A stretch of 37,523 nucleotides of DNA, taken from the NCBI GenBank assembly GCA_045598965.1, contig JAZRVH010000037.1, positions 1 through 37,523 of the forward strand, written 5' to 3'. The position numbers and the translations under genes are program-made. Below are positions 1 to 8,570 of the stretch, piece by piece; position 1 is the first letter of the stretch, and each line of letters starts with the position of its first letter. The DNA is from RGIG426 sp045598965. Lineage in GTDB: Bacteria > Bacillota > Clostridia > Oscillospirales > Acutalibacteraceae. The notes below the pieces were generated by a model. It was not told the origin of the DNA and did no database searches. It was given only the letters and a program-made list of their open reading frames with translations.

Positions 1-2068
1 CCTTTTCAAAGGTATCGCTGTTATCCAAAAGCACGTCATCGGTAACATTACCCCACAGCGGAAAATTCGTAAAAAACTGATACGGCGCATCTTCGGGAAG
101 CGTGAGGTGAATAAAGTCCCCCGCTTTGCCGCCGACAACCGCATCACAGAAGCCGTCAATTTCGATTTTGTCGATGACGGTCGGTGCTGTCGCCAACGAC
201 GGCAAAGTCCACACTTCGAACATCGTGCCGCCGTCGGAGCGTTTCGTCCATGTCATATCCACAAGGGCGGACGACTCGTTGACGGTCACCGTTGCGTTTT
301 CCGCAAATGTATACCCCTCGTCCGCAACCAAGTTCCATACATGGGAATATGTATTTCCGCTTGCAAACGCATTTTCGGAGCTCGGAAGATAGTTGCCGGT
401 GTCCTCGTTATACCAAAGGTTGGTCTCCATCGAATAATGGCAGTTTTCGGGAAGCGTGTAGTAAAGATAGTTCTCCGCTTTTCCGCCGATATACGGCACA
501 GTGTCGACATCAATGATTTCGATTTTGTCGATAACGATCAGCTCGGCCGCTTCTTTCGGCTCGCTCCAAACGTGGAATTCGCCCGCATCGGTGTCATCTC
601 TTTCTGTCCATTTTTCATCAACGGGATAGTCGCCGCCGTTCAAAAGAACCTCGGGATTTTCGGCGAAGATATACCCTTTGTCGGCAATTAGCCAACCGCC
701 GAGCGTATATTCTTTACCCGCTTCAAAGATGTCGTCGTCCGACAACGCCTGATCTTCGGCATCTTCAACCCACCACGGATCGCCATCGAAATGATACGGT
801 GCATCTTCGGGCAGCGTGAGGTGGTTAAAGTCGCCCGCTTTGCCGCCGACAACCGCATCACAGAAACCGTCAATTTCGATTTTGTCAATCACAATCGGCT
901 CGACCGCATCCATCGGGTTTGTCCACACGAAAAAGCACTTGGAGTTATCTTCGTCGATATACGTGCTGTTCCAATAGATGTCCTCGCCGCCGTTGATGGT
1001 AATGGTGGGGTGTTCCGCGAAAGAATAGCCCTCGTCGGCACGCAACCACCAACCCACACGATAGGAGTGTCCGCCCTCAAACACGTCGTCTGCTCCGTCT
1101 TTCCACGCACCGACGGTATGGTCATACCAAAAGTGATTCTCTGCCGTAAAGTGACAGTTTTCCGGGAAGGTATAGCCGATATGGTCATTCGTTTTGTCAC
1201 CGACAAGCGGCAGTAAATCCACGTCGGTGATGTCGATGCGTTTGATTTCGACCGTCGCGGGTTTTTCTTTTGCCGCCGTCGGTTTCATCCAAACGACATA
1301 TTCCGTGTCGTGATCGCCCATTTCCGTATACAACGTATCCACAAGCGAGAAAACGCCGTTGATGGTGACCGTCACGCTATCCCCAAACGTATAGCCCTCG
1401 TCCGCCACCAAATTCCACCGGCGAGAGTACTCTTTTCCGGTCTCAAACGTGTCTGCATCGCCCGGAAGATGGTCGCCGCTTTCCTCGTCATACCAATAGA
1501 AGTAATCCATCGAATAATGGCAGTTTTCCGGCAGCGTATAGCCGAGATAGTCCGACGCGTTTTCGCCGATGTAGGGCACGGTGTCGATATCCGTCAGTGC
1601 AATGGTGTCGATGATTTCCGCGGTCGGGTCCACCGCCTCGGTCGGCTTTGTCCACACATAAAATATCGTATGGTCGGAATGATTCACATCGGTAAAATTG
1701 GTATCGACCAAAGAGGTCTCTCCGTTGATGGTCACCGCAGCATCTGCGGCAAACGCATAACCATCGTCTGCTTTAAGACGCCAACAAAGGTCGTATTTCT
1801 TGCCGGTTTCAAAGACCCCTGACGACATGGTGCTCATATTGGTCTCGTTGTGCCAATAATGCTCCTCCACCGTATAATGGCAGTTTGCAGGGACAGTATA
1901 GTCAAGCCAATCGCCCGCTTTTTCGCCCACAATCGGGGTGATGTCGGCATTCGTAATGTCGATGGTGCTGATCGTATTCGCCGCCGCCGCAAAAAGCGGC
2001 GTTACGGTTGCGATTGTCGCCACACAAAGAAGCAGGGCGAGCAGGCGGGTTGTAAACGATTTTTTCAC
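1..2068 (-). CDS. Secreted multi-module repeat protein (C-terminal part lies beyond the window)
   Basis: The frame runs open for 689 codons from a GTG at 2068 to the window edge, so the C-terminus and any anchor are not visible. AGGAGG at 2082-2077 lies 8 nt before the GTG, which fixes the start. Residues 1-29 form a signal peptide (MKKSFTTRLLALLLCVATIA followed by an AAAA stretch). The rest is about five and a half tandem modules of ~120 residues. Each has the order ID.I/T..D, VG.KA.D, TLPE(N/D)..Y, W, FE.GK.Y, W.L.AD.GY.FAE, TING and VWT.P. These modules resemble the uncharacterised extracellular repeats of clostridial surface proteins. No catalytic motif is seen. A surface or adhesion role is inference. 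The gene has its own promoter and is separate from secDF. The open frame and the coherent repeat phase make the coding call firm; the function is unknown. Confidence 0.88.
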   Translation of the reverse strand, partial: MKKSFTTRLLALLLCVATIATVTPLFAAAANTISTIDITNADITPIVGEKAGDWLDYTVPANCHYTVEEHYWHNETNMSTMSSGVFETGKKYDLCWRLKADDGYAFAADAAVTINGETSLVDTNFTDVNHSDHTIFYVWTKPTEAVDPTAEIIDTIALTDIDTVPYIGENASDYLGYTLPENCHYSMDYFYWYDEESGDHLPGDADTFETGKEYSRRWNLVADEGYTFGDSVTVTINGVFSLVDTLYTEMGDHDTEYVVWMKPTAAKEKPATVEIKRIDITDVDLLPLVGDKTNDHIGYTFPENCHFTAENHFWYDHTVGAWKDGADDVFEGGHSYRVGWWLRADEGYSFAEHPTITINGGEDIYWNSTYIDEDNSKCFFVWTNPMDAVEPIVIDKIEIDGFCDAVVGGKAGDFNHLTLPEDAPYHFDGDPWWVEDAEDQALSDDDIFEAGKEYTLGGWLIADKGYIFAENPEVLLNGGDYPVDEKWTERDDTDAGEFHVWSEPKEAAELIVIDKIEIIDVDTVPYIGGKAENYLYYTLPENCHYSMETNLWYNEDTGNYLPSSENAFASGNTYSHVWNLVADEGYTFAENATVTVNESSALVDMTWTKRSDGGTMFEVWTLPSLATAPTVIDKIEIDGFCDAVVGGKAGDFIHLTLPEDAPYQFFTNFPLWGNVTDDVLLDNSDTFEK

Positions 2069-2125
2069 AAAACATTCCTCCTAAAAAACGTTTTTGTGTT
2101 CGAGGGGTGGAACTTTGTTAATTGT

Positions 2126-2154
2126 ATTGTACCATAAAAAGGAAAAGATGTAAA
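2126..2154 (-). promoter_or_regulatory. Sigma-70-type promoter of the repeat protein
   Basis: On the minus strand TTTACA (2154-2149) and TACAAT (2131-2126) are separated by 17 nt. They sit about 60 nt upstream of the GTG start of the repeat protein. Confidence 0.6.
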
Positions 2155-2182
2155 GAAAAACCCAAAAGCGGCTTTCTTTTAC

Positions 2183-2226
2183 AACAAAAAACCGGCTCCG
2201 ATACACTACCGAAGCCGGTTTGTTGT
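2183..2226 (-). terminator. Rho-independent terminator after secF
   Basis: An inverted repeat pairs AAACCGGCT with AGCCGGTTT and is followed on the minus strand by a T-rich tract. It lies ~50 nt past the secF stop and just before the promoter of the repeat protein. Confidence 0.75.
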
Positions 2227-2272
2227 TTACACATGGTTTCCGTTTGCACAAAAGACGGGCAAGACGGGAAAC

Positions 2273-3241
2273 TTATTTCTTGCCTTTGGAGCGTTCTTTA
2301 GCCGCTTTTCTCGCCTCACGTTTGTTCATCCAGGCAACCCACGCCGGAATGCACAGGAAGGTGGAGGAGAAGAAGCCCGCCACAACGCCCACCGCCATCG
2401 GCACAGCGAAGGAGATAATCGCATCGAGGTTTCCGATGAACGCCACCACTGCCACCGTAGCAATCGCCAGAAAAGTGGTGATAAAGGTGTTGAGGTTACG
2501 TCTAAAGGTCTCGTTCAAGCTCACATCAGCAACCTCGGCAAGCGGAGCTTTCATCTTACGACGATTGGCACGCACACGGTCATACACAACGATAGTGCCG
2601 TTCAGCGAGTAACCGAGGATGGTAAGAACCACCGCCACGAAGTTGTCGTTCAGCGGAATGCGGAACAGCACGAATGCAAAGTACGCAATCGTCAAGTCGT
2701 GCAAAAGGGCGACCATCGCCATCACGCCTGCCGGCCAACCGCCGATTTTGCGGAAACGCAAGCCCACGTAAATGATAAGCACCACGGCGGCAAGCGCCAC
2801 CGCAACCATACATTTAAGGAAGAACATCTTACCCATCGTCGATTGGATGGAGTTGACGCTATCCTGGGTCAGTTTGTTGTCGGCAAAGTTTTTCGAAAGG
2901 CTTTCCGACAGCTTCGCAACCTCATCGGTGCCGAGCTCGTCGGTGGTGTAGATGTTGATGAGCTGATATTTCGCATCGCTTCCGGAGGCGGTCGCCTCGG
3001 AAAGCTGAACATCCAACGCATTGAACTTAAAGTCTTTGTTGAGATAGTCCACAACGGCTTTCTCGGTCAAATCGCCCTCATAGGCGAATTTGGCGAGCGT
3101 ACCGCCCTTAAACGTAACGTCCACGCTGGTGCCGAGAATGAGGTTGAGAATGAGGCAGACGAGAATGAGACCGCCCGCAAACATCCAGAGATATTTGCTG
3201 TTTTTCACATAGGTAAAGTTACCTTTGAACAGGTTTTTCAT
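2273..3241 (-). CDS. secF: Protein translocase subunit SecF
   Basis: SecF works with SecD as an auxiliary membrane complex that uses the proton motive force to help Sec-dependent export and release substrates outside. The 322-residue protein has a first membrane segment near residues 18-37, an extracytoplasmic region to about residue 135, then five hydrophobic segments, the usual SecF plan. The motifs VDFxGG-like VDVTFKGGT (near residue 40) and LGYSLNGTIVVYDRVR (in the membrane half) are family hallmarks. The C-terminus is Lys-rich, as expected for a cytosolic tail. The start ATG overlaps the secD stop in an ATGA arrangement, so the two are translationally coupled. Length and motifs are normal. 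Confidence 0.96.
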   Translation of the reverse strand: MKNLFKGNFTYVKNSKYLWMFAGGLILVCLILNLILGTSVDVTFKGGTLAKFAYEGDLTEKAVVDYLNKDFKFNALDVQLSEATASGSDAKYQLINIYTTDELGTDEVAKLSESLSKNFADNKLTQDSVNSIQSTMGKMFFLKCMVAVALAAVVLIIYVGLRFRKIGGWPAGVMAMVALLHDLTIAYFAFVLFRIPLNDNFVAVVLTILGYSLNGTIVVYDRVRANRRKMKAPLAEVADVSLNETFRRNLNTFITTFLAIATVAVVAFIGNLDAIISFAVPMAVGVVAGFFSSTFLCIPAWVAWMNKREARKAAKERSKGKK

Positions 3242-4650
3242 TCACGAACACCTCCAATCAGCCACGGCTTGCGGAAGATCTTAAAGCGGGTAATGGATTG
3301 CAACATCAAACGGGAGGCAAACACGCCCATAATGAAGTTGAAGATAATACCCATGAGCAGCGTATAACCGAAGGAGTACACCGTGCCGGTGGTTGCCGCC
3401 GGGAACATAAACAGGAACGGATAGAGGATTTTCGCAAAGATGCCGGAAGGCGGCCCGAACACGCCCATCAAGATAATCGCAACCAGCATCGTGGTCACGT
3501 TACCGTCAAAGATGGCGGAGAAGGACGATTTGCAACCGGTAGCAATAGAGCCGTCAATCGTTTTGCCGAGGCGAGCCTCCTCACGGATACGCTCGGCGGT
3601 GATAACGTTGGCGTCAATACCCATACCGACGGAAAGGATGATACCGGCGATACCGGGGAGAGTCAACGTAAATCCGTCTATAAAGCTAAAGTAACCGGAG
3701 ACAGCGGCAATGGAGCCGGCAACCTGACCAGCCAAGGCGATCACCGCAATGACGCCGGGCAGGCGATAGGTGAAGATGATGAAAATCGCAATCAAAGCGA
3801 AAGCGATAATACCGGCAAGCACCATAGCATCCAACGCAGAAGAACCGAGCGTCGGAGAAATGGAGCCGTAGTTGGCAACCACGATATCGAAGTCAAGAGC
3901 ACCGGCATTGATGAGGTTGGCAAGGTCGGTTGCTCCCGCCAAGTCGAAGCCGCCGGAAATGATGGCCTCGCCGTCACCGATAACCGCATTGACCTTCGGA
4001 TAGGAAATACGGTCATGGTCCAACCAAATAGAGATGGTTCCACCGGACTCATACTGTTTCTTAGTAGCGGTGGCAAACGCCTCTTTGCCGGACTCTTTCA
4101 ATTTGAGTTCCACAACCGGCTCGTTGGTCTCGGGGTCAAAACGCACATCCGCCGTATCCACATCGGCACCGGTCAGGATTTCCTCACCGTTCGGCACCCA
4201 GTAGACATTACCTTCGGCATCGGTTTGCTCGGTATAATCCTCGCCGTAATGGAACGAGAGGCGAGCCGTCTGACCGATTTCCGCCAAAGCAGCTTGCGGG
4301 TCAAAGTTGGTTTCGTCGCTCTTCCACGGGAAGCGGACGATAACCGATTGGTTGGCGGTGTCGGCATAGACCTCATAGTCGGTGATACCGTCCGCCACCA
4401 AACGAAGTTCAATAACGTCCTTGACGCCTTGAATCTGGTCGTCGGTAACATCGGTTACACCTTCGGCGGGCTTGAACGTAGCGTCCACGCCGCCACGGAT
4501 GTCAATGCCGAACCGAATATCGCCTGCACCTTTAATCACCGCATCACGACGATCACCGAACGAGCTATATACGCCGAAGAACGACGTATACACAAGAGCG
4601 GCGATGACGACGAACACGATGAAAAAGATAACTTTTGGGGTTCGTTTCAT
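3238..4650 (-). CDS. secD: Protein translocase subunit SecD
   Basis: This is the partner of SecF in Sec-dependent export. The protein has 470 residues: a first membrane segment (about 8-28), the conserved IRFGIDIRGG stretch, a large extracytoplasmic P1-type domain to about residue 275, and a membrane block holding LGMGID-like SVGMGIDANVITAERIREE and the FDGNVTTMLVAIIL stretch typical of SecD. TAGGAGG precedes the ATG at a normal distance. A near-consensus promoter lies upstream, so secD-secF is a two-gene operon. A 7-bp hairpin (CTTTGTC-TTA-GACAAAG, 4670-4686) sits in the leader; whether it matters is unknown. Confidence 0.96.
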   Translation of the reverse strand: MKRTPKVIFFIVFVVIAALVYTSFFGVYSSFGDRRDAVIKGAGDIRFGIDIRGGVDATFKPAEGVTDVTDDQIQGVKDVIELRLVADGITDYEVYADTANQSVIVRFPWKSDETNFDPQAALAEIGQTARLSFHYGEDYTEQTDAEGNVYWVPNGEEILTGADVDTADVRFDPETNEPVVELKLKESGKEAFATATKKQYESGGTISIWLDHDRISYPKVNAVIGDGEAIISGGFDLAGATDLANLINAGALDFDIVVANYGSISPTLGSSALDAMVLAGIIAFALIAIFIIFTYRLPGVIAVIALAGQVAGSIAAVSGYFSFIDGFTLTLPGIAGIILSVGMGIDANVITAERIREEARLGKTIDGSIATGCKSSFSAIFDGNVTTMLVAIILMGVFGPPSGIFAKILYPFLFMFPAATTGTVYSFGYTLLMGIIFNFIMGVFASRLMLQSITRFKIFRKPWLIGGVRE

Positions 4651-4707
4651 CTGATAGACCTCCTACATCCTTTGTCTTAGACAAAGAGATAAAAATAGAC
4701 GGTATAT

Positions 4708-4736
4708 ATTATAGTCAACTTTTCTTAAAATGTCAA
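4708..4736 (-). promoter_or_regulatory. Consensus sigma-70 promoter of secDF
   Basis: TTGACA (4736-4731) and TATAAT (4713-4708) on the minus strand are exactly 17 nt apart, ~60 nt upstream of secD. Confidence 0.85.
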
Positions 4737-4785
4737 TCACTTCCCCGTATTCTTTTTTGTTTTTTCACAGTTTTTGACGGTTTTT

Positions 4786-4821
4786 TGCAAAAAGAATCGG
4801 GGCACACAAACGTGTACCCCG
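4786..4821 (-). terminator. Rho-independent terminator of the 4836-6653 gene
   Basis: The minus strand reads CGGGGTACAC, a short loop, then GTGTGCCCCG, followed by GATTCTTTTTGC. The hairpin begins 15 nt past the stop codon. Confidence 0.75.
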
Positions 4822-4835
4822 AAAGAGATGGATTT

Positions 4836-6653
4836 TTACTCGTCAATACGGTGGGAATACAACCCGAAAATATCGTCGCCGCCACGGTCAACCTCTTGGC
4901 GGGCACTCAAAATCGGGTCCATCGCCTCCGCCTCTCGTTCGGCAGAGGAATAGATGTCTACATTTTCTTCGCCACCCATAATATCGTGCATAAACGCATC
5001 GGCATCCGCTCGTTCCTGCTCGTCATCCGGCATTGCCTCCTCATAGTAGGCGTTATCGTCCGGATCGGAGTAGTCGTCATCGTCGTCGTTCAGTCCTTTT
5101 TTGCGAAAAAAGAACCAATACGTTAAGAATCCACAGCCGCCCAGCATCAGCACGCCGACAACAATCAACACGATAAACAGCGTTTTCAGCGGGGACATTC
5201 CGGACGAAGCGGCTTTTCCGTCGGTAAAGCCCACCAACGTATAATAGCCGAGCACCGGCGTACGGAACGAAATCACACCGTCCTCTGCCTTCACCTGGGT
5301 CAGCGGAGTCAAGGTGTTGTCGCCGGTCATCGCCACACCGAACGATTTGCATTTTTTCATATTGCCCGGCACGGGAATTTGCACATCAAACATCCAGTCG
5401 CCGCCCGCTTCGGACAAATCCGTTACGTGAAGCGGCTCATCAGAGCCCTCCTGAATAAAGTCCAGTGCCAAACCGAACGTCACTCGCAACGCTTTTTCGG
5501 GAGAGGATTCGGAAAACGCACTTTCGGATTGCATCGACTTGCTGATTTGCTCGGTGGTGACCGCTTCATACGGCGAAGCCAGCAAACTGCCGGTCATCGT
5601 GCCGCCGTAAAGCTCCACCAACTCCGCATAATCCTCTTTCGTGACGACCAATCGTCCCGATTTATTAAACGCACCGATTTTCAGTTTCAACAGCGATAAC
5701 AGAGATTTGTCCACCGACAGGTTGCAGGCGATTTCGGTCTCTCCTGCATGGGTTGTGGTGGCTCCACGCACCGCATCGTAAACCGGAATTTCCGACACGC
5801 CGCCGGTTTCCTCCTCCGGCAGGGTAGGCAGTTGAGGCGAGGTTTCCCGCTCCTTAGAGACTTCCTCCTCCGACATCTCCGGCTCGCTTTCCTCCTCGGA
5901 CACCTCAGAGGGTTCAGGCTCGCTGTATTCATCTTGCGGGGGCTCTGTCGCTACCGGTTTTTGGGTCGTCTCAACCACTCTATGGATGGTCGAAGTCGTT
6001 CCGACGGTCGTCTCCGCTTGCCCCACCACCGCCGTGATGTAGGCAGACGAATATTCCACGCCATCGCCGGAATCAAAACCCTCGGCAATGATTTCCCACG
6101 TCTGTCCGCCGGCAATTCCGTCAACGCTGAAAGAGGCATAGCCGTAGTCATCGGTTTGATTGCTCAACGCACCAATCGAATCGCCGATATTCACCGAAAT
6201 CGGGACATTCGCCACGCCATTTCCGGACGAATCCGTCACCTGAACCGTCACAAGCTCCCCGGAAAAATCAAGGGATATCGCTAACGGAATTTGGGCACTG
6301 TTCACATACGTCCCGCCGGACGCATACACCGTTTCCACACCCGAGCTGGTACCAAACGCCAGGTCGACCGTGCTGGTTCCGTAGGGGGCACCGGAGGCAT
6401 CCACCTCGGCATACCCAACGCTGTTGGAAATCACGGGCAAGGTCGCTGAACCGCCGGAAGCACCGGACAATTGCACACTAAGCAATCGAGAGCCTTCATC
6501 CGAACTCTCCCACGTAACGACCCAGGTGGTACTGCCGGTGTCTACACTCACATTGTAAACCTCCAGCTCGCCCTCCGCCAACACCACAAACGGCATGGTC
6601 AGCGACAACATCATTATGGCACACAAAAGCCATACAGAACCCTTACGCAGCAT
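4836..6653 (-). CDS. Membrane-anchored surface protein with Ig-like region and acidic cytosolic tail
   Basis: I do not recognise a named family for the whole 605-residue protein. It has a signal peptide (about 1-27, ending VVLAEG) and an Ig-like or carboxypeptidase-regulatory-like region around residues 140-200 (VQVTDSSGNGVANVPISV). A Pro/Glu/Ser-rich linker follows (about 235-290, with repeated EPSEVSEEE-type runs), then an extracellular domain to about 485. One membrane segment (about 487-516) ends in RKK, which predicts an N-out/C-in topology. The 89-residue tail is very acidic (DDDDDYSDPDD). It has its own promoter and terminator. The layout (ectodomain, stalk, single helix, acidic tail) suggests a cell-surface sensor or adhesin, but this is inference. 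The upstream neighbour is a divergently transcribed Crp/Fnr-type regulator. Confidence 0.85.
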   Translation of the reverse strand: MLRKGSVWLLCAIMMLSLTMPFVVLAEGELEVYNVSVDTGSTTWVVTWESSDEGSRLLSVQLSGASGGSATLPVISNSVGYAEVDASGAPYGTSTVDLAFGTSSGVETVYASGGTYVNSAQIPLAISLDFSGELVTVQVTDSSGNGVANVPISVNIGDSIGALSNQTDDYGYASFSVDGIAGGQTWEIIAEGFDSGDGVEYSSAYITAVVGQAETTVGTTSTIHRVVETTQKPVATEPPQDEYSEPEPSEVSEEESEPEMSEEEVSKERETSPQLPTLPEEETGGVSEIPVYDAVRGATTTHAGETEIACNLSVDKSLLSLLKLKIGAFNKSGRLVVTKEDYAELVELYGGTMTGSLLASPYEAVTTEQISKSMQSESAFSESSPEKALRVTFGLALDFIQEGSDEPLHVTDLSEAGGDWMFDVQIPVPGNMKKCKSFGVAMTGDNTLTPLTQVKAEDGVISFRTPVLGYYTLVGFTDGKAASSGMSPLKTLFIVLIVVGVLMLGGCGFLTYWFFFRKKGLNDDDDDYSDPDDNAYYEEAMPDDEQERADADAFMHDIMGGEENVDIYSSAEREAEAMDPILSARQEVDRGGDDIFGLYSHRIDE

Positions 6654-6723
6654 TCAGAATCGTCCTTTCTTGAAAACGGATACTATCGTTATGCCGAAAA
6701 ACGACAAATTTCTCTAATTACAC

Positions 6724-6752
6724 AGTATAGCATACCAATTTGCAAATGTAAA
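6724..6752 (-). promoter_or_regulatory. Promoter of the surface protein gene
   Basis: TTTACA (6752-6747) and TATACT (6729-6724) are 17 nt apart on the minus strand. The element is back-to-back with the plus-strand promoter at 6775-6803. Confidence 0.65.
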
Positions 6753-6774
6753 TCGGAAAGAATAAAAATTTTGC

Positions 6775-6803
6775 TTGCAAATGGTGGAAAAAAGGTGTAT
6801 ACT
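6775..6803 (+). promoter_or_regulatory. Promoter of the Crp/Fnr regulator-ABC transporter operon
   Basis: TTGCAA (6775-6780) and TATACT (6798-6803) are 17 nt apart. The expected transcription start is near 6810. Confidence 0.7.
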
Positions 6804-6812
6804 GCTAAACAG

Positions 6813-6828
6813 TGTTCCAAATGGAACA
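6813..6828 (+). promoter_or_regulatory. Palindromic operator candidate for the adjacent Crp/Fnr regulator
   Basis: TGTTCCAAATGGAACA has two perfect 7-nt arms (TGTTCCA/TGGAACA) around AA. This fits the ~16-bp dyad bound by Crp/Fnr dimers. It starts about 3 nt after the predicted transcription start, a position expected for repression, so autorepression is plausible but unproven. Confidence 0.6.
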
Positions 6829-6848
6829 GATTTACGAAAGGAGCCGCC

Positions 6849-7493
6849 ATGAACATCAAAAACAAAGCGGTCACTCCCGAAACCTGCTTTTTGTTTTGCG
6901 AAATGACCGACGACGCTCGCAAAGCGGTGGCAAATCTACCGCCGCCCGTTCATTTCAAAAAAGGGGACACCGTGTTTTCCCGAGCGGAAAACGAACCTGC
7001 TTTGGGCATACTGTTATCCGGAAGTGCCCTTGTGCGACGGATCGGGTCAGACGGAAAAGAACAGCTATGCAACCGTCTATTTGCCGACAGTGCCTTTGGT
7101 GCCGCCGCCCTGTTTTCCGAAAACGAAACGGTCAGTCATATTCTTGCCGACAGCGGCTGTACGGTTCAATTCATCCCCCAGTCCCGCTTGCTGGCACTTG
7201 CAGAGCAATACCCCTCGGTGTGTGAAGCCCTCTTTCGGTTTTTCACCGACCGCATCCGTTTTCTCAACCACTCGCTCAACGGCTTGCGAGGCGGCACCGC
7301 CGCCCAGCGTCTTTTTTCCTTTTTGAAATCCAAAGCAGATGCAAAAGGAACGCTGACATTGCCGTCGATATCTTCTCTCGCCGAAACGCTCTCTATCGGA
7401 CGCACCAGTATCTACCGTGCTTTCGACGAATTGGAACAATCCGGCTTCATCCGTCGTGACGGAAAAACCGTCACACTCATCTCGTATACATAA
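6849..7493 (+). CDS. Crp/Fnr-family transcriptional regulator
   Basis: The 214-residue protein has the two-domain Crp/Fnr plan. The N-terminal cyclic-nucleotide-binding-like beta-roll (about 15-130) includes FKKGDTVFSRAENEPALGIL and a segment like LLSGSALVRR. A C-terminal winged helix (about 150-214) contains SSLAETLSIGRTSIYRAFDE, the recognition helix region. No Fnr-type cysteine cluster is obvious, so the effector is unknown. The frame stays open upstream to 6471, but AAAGGAG at 6837-6843 sits 5 nt before ATG 6849 and the family alignment begins there. It is co-oriented with the ABC transporter genes, with 24 nt to the next start, and likely controls them and itself through the dyad at 6813-6828. 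Confidence 0.92.
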   Translation: MNIKNKAVTPETCFLFCEMTDDARKAVANLPPPVHFKKGDTVFSRAENEPALGILLSGSALVRRIGSDGKEQLCNRLFADSAFGAAALFSENETVSHILADSGCTVQFIPQSRLLALAEQYPSVCEALFRFFTDRIRFLNHSLNGLRGGTAAQRLFSFLKSKADAKGTLTLPSISSLAETLSIGRTSIYRAFDELEQSGFIRRDGKTVTLISYT

Positions 7494-7517
7494 GCCTATT
7501 TTCAAGGAGGAATTTTT

Positions 7518-8570
7518 ATGAAACTCACCATCCGCATTCTTTCGCTGCTGTTGACCCTTGCTCTGTGCCTTACGCTCTGTGCCTGCAATGCCGGTTCAGG
7601 CAAAAACGACCCAAGCAACGAGGTGTCAGATAATCTGCCGGAATTGCCTCCTACCGACCCGCCGCAAGAAAAGGATACGGCAACCGTGTGCGGTTTAGTC
7701 GGGCCTACCGGCGTCGGACTCGCCGATTTAATGCGTCGCAACGACGAGGGCACCACCGCTCTCAACTATACGGTTTCCCTCGCCACCTCGCCGGAGGAAA
7801 TCGTAGGCAAGATTACCGCCGGCGAAGTGAATTTTGCCGCTCTCCCCACCAACCTTGCCGCCACCCTGTTCCAAAAAACCGAGGGCAGCATTCAAGTGCT
7901 GGCACTCAACACCGGCTGTGTGCTGTATATCGTGGAAAACGGTGACAGCATCCATTCCGTTGCCGATTTGAAAGGCAAAACCATTCTTTCCACCGGCGAG
8001 GGTGCCAACCCGGAATTCATTTTGCGGTATCTGCTCGCCGAAAACGGGCTTGACCCCGACACCGATGTCACCCTCAACTTCGTGGCAGAAAACGACGAGC
8101 TTGCCGCCGCTCTTGTGGGCGGAAACGCTGACATCGCCTTGGTTCCCGAACCTCTTTGCACAACCGTTCTTTCCAAAAACGCCACTCTGCGTATCGCTTT
8201 GTCGATTGGCGACGAATGGGTCAAAACCAAAAACAACGCCGAGCCGTATATGGGATGTATCGTGATAAACACCCAATACGCCATTGATTTCCCCGGCATC
8301 GTGGAAGCGTTTATAAGCGATTATAAAGTGTCGGTGGAAACCGCCCAAACGGATGTAAAAACCGTGGCATCGCTGTGCGAAAAATACAATATTATCGGCA
8401 GTGCCGTCATCGCAGAGCAAGCCATTCCCCGCTGTGCACTCACCTGCATCTGCGGCAAAGATATGGCAAATGCTCTTGACCCGTATCTGTCCGTTCTCTT
8501 TGCCGCCGACCCGAAATCTGTCGGCGGAAAGCTTCCTGGTGAGGGCTTCTATTATGAAGGTTTTCAGTAA
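7518..8570 (+). CDS. NitT/TauT-type ABC transporter substrate-binding lipoprotein
   Basis: The protein (350 residues) starts with a lipoprotein signal (residues 1-22) ending in LCAC, so it is probably lipidated at the cysteine and held at the outer face of the membrane. The mature part resembles periplasmic-binding proteins of the nitrate/sulfonate/taurine class (NMT1-like fold): AALPTNLAATLF, DLKGKTILSTGEGANPE, ADIALVPEPLCTTV. AAGGAGG at 7504-7510 precedes the ATG. The next gene (permease) overlaps its end by 17 nt. The ligand cannot be read from sequence; sulfonates, thiamine precursors and related small molecules are all possible in this class. Confidence 0.9.
   Translation: MKLTIRILSLLLTLALCLTLCACNAGSGKNDPSNEVSDNLPELPPTDPPQEKDTATVCGLVGPTGVGLADLMRRNDEGTTALNYTVSLATSPEEIVGKITAGEVNFAALPTNLAATLFQKTEGSIQVLALNTGCVLYIVENGDSIHSVADLKGKTILSTGEGANPEFILRYLLAENGLDPDTDVTLNFVAENDELAAALVGGNADIALVPEPLCTTVLSKNATLRIALSIGDEWVKTKNNAEPYMGCIVINTQYAIDFPGIVEAFISDYKVSVETAQTDVKTVASLCEKYNIIGSAVIAEQAIPRCALTCICGKDMANALDPYLSVLFAADPKSVGGKLPGEGFYYEGFQ

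Noticed and set aside
6471..6848. N-terminal extension of the Crp/Fnr-type regulator
   Set aside because: The extension runs through the divergent gene and the promoter region and matches nothing in the family; ATG 6849 has a good ribosome binding site.
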